Origin: an uncultured Oscillospiraceae bacterium
GTDB lineage: Bacteria > Bacillota > Clostridia > Oscillospirales > Oscillospiraceae
Assembly (NCBI GenBank): GCA_910584285.1
Contig: CAJTYK010000011.1
Coordinates: forward strand, 1-50,501
Length of the DNA: 50,501 bases
Direction: 5' to 3'
In this document: piece after piece, positions 46,933 through 50,501 of the stretch
How positions within the stretch are numbered: the stretch's first letter is position 1
How the letters are laid out: each line of letters opens with the position of its first letter
Program-made: the position numbers and the translations under genes
The notes under the pieces: generated by a model
Told to the model about the DNA's origin: nothing
The model's database searches: none
The model's input: the letters and a program-made list of their open reading frames with translations, nothing else

Positions 46933-48207
46933 ATGTATACTCATGTTATCTTCGACTTGGACGGCACCCTTCTGAACACCATCGACGATCTGGCGGACGC
47001 GGGCAACCACGTGTGCGCCGCCCGTGGCTGGCCCACCCACACGGTGGACGAGTTCAAGCATATGGTGGGCAACGGTATTCCCAGGCTGGTGAAGCGCTTC
47101 GCCCCCGCCGGGACGGACGGGGAGACGCTGGCCGGGGCACTGGCGGAGTTCTCCGCGTACTATGACGCCCACAAGGAGGACAAGACCGCCCCCTACCCCG
47201 GTGTGCCCGAGCTTTTGGCGACGCTGAAAGCCCAGGGGATTCACATGGCGGTGCTATCCAACAAGGCCCACGCCCTGGCGGGGCCGGTGGTGGAGCACTA
47301 TTTCCCGGAAATGCTTGACGCGGTGCAGGGGGCCCTGCCCGACGCGCCGGTGAAGCCGGATCCCACCCTGCTGCGCACCCTCATGGAGCGGCTGGGGGCG
47401 AAGCCCGAAACCACCCTCTTTGTGGGGGACAGCAACGTGGATGTGCTCACCGGAAAGAATGGGGGCCTGACGGTGGCGGGGGTGCTGTGGGGCTTCCGGG
47501 ACCGGCGGGAGCTGGAGGGGGCCGGGGCGGACTGGATCGTCCACACCCCGGATCAGCTGACCGCCATCGTCGCGGGGACGGCGCGGCTGGACGCCGGACA
47601 GGCGGCCCTTGCCGCCACCCTGCTGCGGGCGGGCAGGCTGGTGGCCCTCCCCACCGAGACGGTGTACGGCCTCGCCGCCGACGCCACCCAGGAGAAAGCC
47701 GTCCAGGCCAACTACGACGCCAAGGGCCGTCCCGAGACCAAGCCGCTGAACGTGCTGGTGGACGGCATGGCCATGGTGGAGACGGTGTGCCGGGATATCC
47801 CGGCGGACGCATACCGGCTGGCGGAGGCCTTCTGGCCCGGGCCGCTGACCATGATTTTGCGGGGGAACGGGGCCTTGCCCCCCATCGTCCCCGCCGGGGG
47901 GGATACCCAGGGGGTGCGCTGCCCCGATCACCCGGCTACCTTGGCCGTCATCCGGGCGCTGGGCAGGCCGCTGGCCTGTCCCTCCGCCAACCTGTCGGGA
48001 CAGCCCAGCCCCAAGTCGGCGGACGGCGTGCTGGCCCAGCTGGGCGGGAAAATCCACGCCGTGCTGGACGGCGGGCCCTGCGCGGTGGGGGTAGAGTCCA
48101 CCATTCTGGATCTCACCGTGACGCCCTACCGGATCCTGCGGCAGGGCGGGCTGGCCCGGGCGGAGCTCGAGGCCGTGCTGGGCCCGGAAAAACTTGACAA
48201 TACTTGA
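46933..48207 (+). CDS. Fusion: HAD phosphatase (phosphoglycolate-phosphatase-like) + threonylcarbamoyl-AMP synthase (TsaC/YrdC)
   Basis: 424 residues, one continuous frame. Residues 1-213 are a HAD hydrolase: D8-L-D10 (FDLDGT), S109 (VLSNK), K141 (KPDP) and D166/D170 (GDSNVD) form the four motifs, as in Gph/PpaX. Residues 223-424 are a complete TsaC/YrdC domain, which makes L-threonylcarbamoyladenylate for tRNA t6A37: LVALPTETVYGLAADAT, KGRPETKPL (264-272), SAN (351-353) and ESTILDL. The linker has no good start codon. The C-terminal Sua5 domain is missing, as in TsaC. The ATG at 46933 has only a weak ribosome site. The fusion is unusual; the phosphatase might remove a by-product or act separately. 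Confidence 0.92.
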   Translation: MYTHVIFDLDGTLLNTIDDLADAGNHVCAARGWPTHTVDEFKHMVGNGIPRLVKRFAPAGTDGETLAGALAEFSAYYDAHKEDKTAPYPGVPELLATLKAQGIHMAVLSNKAHALAGPVVEHYFPEMLDAVQGALPDAPVKPDPTLLRTLMERLGAKPETTLFVGDSNVDVLTGKNGGLTVAGVLWGFRDRRELEGAGADWIVHTPDQLTAIVAGTARLDAGQAALAATLLRAGRLVALPTETVYGLAADATQEKAVQANYDAKGRPETKPLNVLVDGMAMVETVCRDIPADAYRLAEAFWPGPLTMILRGNGALPPIVPAGGDTQGVRCPDHPATLAVIRALGRPLACPSANLSGQPSPKSADGVLAQLGGKIHAVLDGGPCAVGVESTILDLTVTPYRILRQGGLARAELEAVLGPEKLDNT

Positions 48208-48227
48208 AAGGATTCCAATAGAACAAA

Positions 48228-48581
48228 ATGAACATAGAGGTAAAAAATCAAATTGCTATCGTGCGGGAGCCGGGAGTGCTCATCACCGACGGCCCCTCCG
48301 CCATGGATCTGCTGGCCACGGTGCGCTATGAGACGGGCTGCTCCGCCATGGTGCTCCACAAGGAGCAGCTCGACGAGCCCTTCTTCCGCCTGTCCACCGG
48401 GCTGGCGGGAGAGGTGCTGCAAAAATTCGTCAACTACCAGATGAAGCTGGCCATCGTGGGGGATTTCTCTGGCTACACCAGCAAACCCCTCCGGGACTTC
48501 ATCCGGGAGAGCAACGAGGGCCGCCACATCTGCTTCCAGCCCGACGAGGCGGCGGCCCTGACCTGGCTGGGGCGGGCGTAG
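48228..48581 (+). CDS. DUF4180 domain-containing protein
   Basis: 117 residues. IVREPGVLITDGPSAMDLLATV, then FFRLSTGLAGEVLQKFVNYQ and KLAIVGDFS match the DUF4180 family, a small alpha/beta fold without known function. AAAGGA lies about 14 bp before the ATG, further than usual. It is 20 bp after the HAD-TsaC gene and 4 bp before coaE, so it is within the operon. Confidence 0.85.
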   Translation: MNIEVKNQIAIVREPGVLITDGPSAMDLLATVRYETGCSAMVLHKEQLDEPFFRLSTGLAGEVLQKFVNYQMKLAIVGDFSGYTSKPLRDFIRESNEGRHICFQPDEAAALTWLGRA

Positions 48582-48585
48582 GCCC

Positions 48586-49191
48586 ATGGTGGTGATCGGC
48601 ATCACCGGCCCCACCGGGGCGGGCAAGACCACGGTGCTCAACGTCCTCCGGGACATGGGCGGGGCGGTGGCGGACTGCGACGCGGTGTACCATGAGCTGC
48701 TGCGCTCCAGCGCCCCTCTGCGGGAGGAGCTGGGGGCCCGGTTCGGGGCATCCATTTTTGATCCGACTGGGGACTTGCGCCGGAAGGAGCTTGGTGCTAT
48801 TGTATTTGGGGATCCGGACGCGCTGGCGGATCTGAACGCCATCACCCACCGGCACATCGTGGCCCAGCTGCACCACCTCATCGCCCAGGCAGAGGGGAAG
48901 GGCCGCCCCGCCATCGCCCTGGACGCCATCGCCCTGCTGGAGAGCGGGGCGGGGGCGCTGTGCGATACCACCGTGGCGGTCACCGCCCCCGAGGATCTGC
49001 GGGTGGGCCGGATCATGGCCCGGGAAGGTATTTCCGAGGACTATGCCCGGGCGCGGATTGCGGCCCAGAAGCCCAGCTCCTGGTTCGAGGAGCACTGCAC
49101 CTACACCCTGCGAAACGACGGGGACAGGGCGGCGCTGGAGGCCAGGGCCCGGGCACTATTTCAGTCAATTCTTTGCAAGGAGGATTCATAA
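48586..49191 (+). CDS. coaE: Dephospho-CoA kinase
   Basis: The last step of coenzyme A synthesis, phosphorylating the ribose 3'-hydroxyl of dephospho-CoA. 201 residues with P-loop GPTGAGKT (8-15), the DCDAVYHELL acceptor segment, LRRKELGAIVFGDP and a lid with RIMAREGISEDYARARIAAQ. The start is 4 bp after the DUF4180 stop, so translation is probably coupled. The aminopeptidase gene starts immediately after the stop codon. Confidence 0.95.
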   Translation: MVVIGITGPTGAGKTTVLNVLRDMGGAVADCDAVYHELLRSSAPLREELGARFGASIFDPTGDLRRKELGAIVFGDPDALADLNAITHRHIVAQLHHLIAQAEGKGRPAIALDAIALLESGAGALCDTTVAVTAPEDLRVGRIMAREGISEDYARARIAAQKPSSWFEEHCTYTLRNDGDRAALEARARALFQSILCKEDS

Positions 49192-49192
49192 C

Positions 49193-50501
49193 ATGGAAGA
49201 AAAGGAAAAGACAACCGGACAGCAGCTGCGGGAGGCGCTGCTGAACCAGAAGAAAAACGGCTGGGACGTGGTGGACGAGGCCACCGAGCAGGCGGCCCTT
49301 GACTACTGCGAGGGCTACAAGACCTTCCTGGACAAGGGCAAGACCGAGCGGGACTGCGTGGACTACGCCGTGGAGCTGGCCGAGGCCGCGGGCTTCGTCC
49401 CCTTCGAGCGGGGCATGGAGCTCCAGCCCGGGAAGAAGGTCTACCGGGTGAACCGGGGCCGGGCAATCAACCTGGCCGTGATGGGCTCCGCGCCGCTGGA
49501 TCAGGGCGTGTCCATCAGCGCCTCCCACATTGACAGTCCCCGGCTGGACCTAAAGCCCACCCCCCTGTATGAGGACAGCGAGCTGGCCTTCCTGAAGACC
49601 CACTACTACGGCGGCATCCGCAAATACCAGTGGGTGACCATCCCCCTGGAGCTGCGGGGGGTGGTGGCCATGAAGGACGGATCCATCGTCCACGTGTCCG
49701 TGGGCTCCCACCCCGGCGACCCCCTGTTCACCATCGACGACCTGCTGCCCCACCTGGGGGCGGAGCAGTCCAAGAAGCCCCTGGGGGAGGCCATCCCCGC
49801 CGAGTCGCTGAACATCCTGGTGGGCAGCCGCCCCCTGAAGGACGACGACGGCAAGGATCGGGTGAAGCTGGCGGTGATGAAGCTGCTGTACGACCACTAC
49901 GGCATCCGGGAGCCGGACTTCATCTCCGCCGAGATCGAGGCCGTCCCCGCCTTCAACGCCGTGGATATCGGCTTTGACCGCACCCTCATTGGGGCCTACG
50001 GCCAGGACGACCGGGTGTGCGGCTACGCGGGGCTGAAGGCCCTGCTGGATCTGGAGGGCGTGCCGGTGCGCACCGCCGTGTGCGTGCTGGCGGACAAGGA
50101 GGAGATCGGCTCCGAGGGCGTGTCCGGGATGCAGTCCGCCTTCTTTGAGACCTTCATCGGCGACCTGTGCGCCAGCCAGAAGGTGCCCCTGCGGGTGTGC
50201 CTGGAGAAGTCCTTCTGCCTGTCCACTGACGTGACGGCGGCCTATGACCCCAATTTCGCCGAGGTGTACGAGAAAAACAACTCCGCCCGGGTGAACTACG
50301 GCGTGGGCCTGTGCAAGTACACCGGCTCCCGGGGCAAGGGCGGCGCCTCCGACGCCGGGGCGGAGGCGGTGGCCTATATCCGCCGCCTGCTGGACGACAA
50401 GGGCGTGCTGTGGCAGATGGCGGAGCTGGGCGCGGCGGACAAGGGCGGCGGCGGCACCGTGGCCTGCTATATGGCCAACCGCAACATCGACACCCTGGAC
50501 G
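49193..50501 (+). CDS. M18-family aminopeptidase (aspartyl aminopeptidase type), cut by the window end
   Basis: The frame from ATG 49193 is open to the last base (436 codons seen; M18 enzymes have about 430-470). SASHIDSPRLDLKPTPLYED has the first metal histidine and aspartate, and LADKEEIGSEG holds the catalytic Glu and metal Glu. TDVTAAYDPNF and the GSRGKGGASDAGAE segment are also family-typical. It removes N-terminal acidic or other residues from peptides in the cytoplasm using two metals. AAGGAGG lies about 8 bp before the ATG; the start is 1 bp after the coaE stop. The end of the protein is outside the window. Confidence 0.93.
   Translation, partial: MEEKEKTTGQQLREALLNQKKNGWDVVDEATEQAALDYCEGYKTFLDKGKTERDCVDYAVELAEAAGFVPFERGMELQPGKKVYRVNRGRAINLAVMGSAPLDQGVSISASHIDSPRLDLKPTPLYEDSELAFLKTHYYGGIRKYQWVTIPLELRGVVAMKDGSIVHVSVGSHPGDPLFTIDDLLPHLGAEQSKKPLGEAIPAESLNILVGSRPLKDDDGKDRVKLAVMKLLYDHYGIREPDFISAEIEAVPAFNAVDIGFDRTLIGAYGQDDRVCGYAGLKALLDLEGVPVRTAVCVLADKEEIGSEGVSGMQSAFFETFIGDLCASQKVPLRVCLEKSFCLSTDVTAAYDPNFAEVYEKNNSARVNYGVGLCKYTGSRGKGGASDAGAEAVAYIRRLLDDKGVLWQMAELGAADKGGGGTVACYMANRNIDTLD

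Noticed and set aside
1..50501. tRNA, rRNA or CRISPR loci
   Set aside because: No cloverleaf, rRNA core or regularly spaced repeat array was seen on reading both strands; a covariance-model scan would be needed to exclude small RNAs.

Overview
The window looks like part of a high-GC, spore-forming, anaerobic Clostridia chromosome, most like the Oscillospiraceae (Flavonifractor / Lawsonibacter / Intestinimonas relatives). This is inferred from gene content, since no search could be run. The pointers are a SpoIIID-like gene, paired SleB-type wall hydrolases, a T-box leader, ACT-domain SerA, a TSCPD protein, an oxygen-independent sulfatase maturase and consensus sigma-A promoters in GC-rich DNA. 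No rRNA, tRNA, CRISPR array or intact mobile element was seen.

Layout. 1-1450: tail of a probable glycosidase gene, a GtrA-like gene, a gene remnant and a truncated spoIIID-like gene. 1630-4600: serine synthesis (serC, a GNAT acetyltransferase, serA). 4619-6651 (minus): LytTR regulator and GHKL kinase. 6828-10286 (minus): a secreted Cys/His-repeat protein, then cysteine desulfurase, nucleotidyltransferase-like gene and MATE pump. 10567-12874: prfB, and on the minus strand an LCP wall-polymer ligase. 13120-16182: Crp-like regulator plus a complete ABC importer in one overlapping operon. 16183-16720: transposase and other debris. 16821-23594: tripartite tricarboxylate transporter (tctCBA), a cytoplasmic sulfatase, a GntR/LacI-type regulator and the radical-SAM maturase the sulfatase needs. 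23620-23841: a MITE-like inverted-repeat element. 23894-29657: small conserved genes and the SleB pair. 29818-36740 (minus): an alanine/sodium symporter, then a T-box-led aspS-gatC-gatA-gatB unit for tRNA-dependent amidation. 36828-40308: family-4 uracil-DNA glycosylase, a double-OB SSB-like protein, a lipoprotein pair and a hemerythrin/CheX-like fusion. 40557-50501: ddl, murF, an ABC-F ATPase, a YdcF protein, prfA, a HAD-phosphatase/TsaC fusion, a DUF4180 protein, coaE and the start of an M18 aminopeptidase.

Most notable: (1) the TctCBA-sulfatase-maturase cluster, which suggests import of a sulfated organic acid followed by desulfation inside the cell; (2) a dispersed repeat family sitting at the stop codons of aspS, gatC and prfA, whose hairpin covaries between copies and which supplies the last residues of PrfA, with a second family supplying the tail of GatA; (3) the HAD-TsaC fusion downstream of prfA; (4) the non-discriminating AspRS/GatCAB system under T-box control; (5) the hemerythrin fusion with a structured leader. 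Functions come from reading the sequence, so family-level calls are firmer than substrates.
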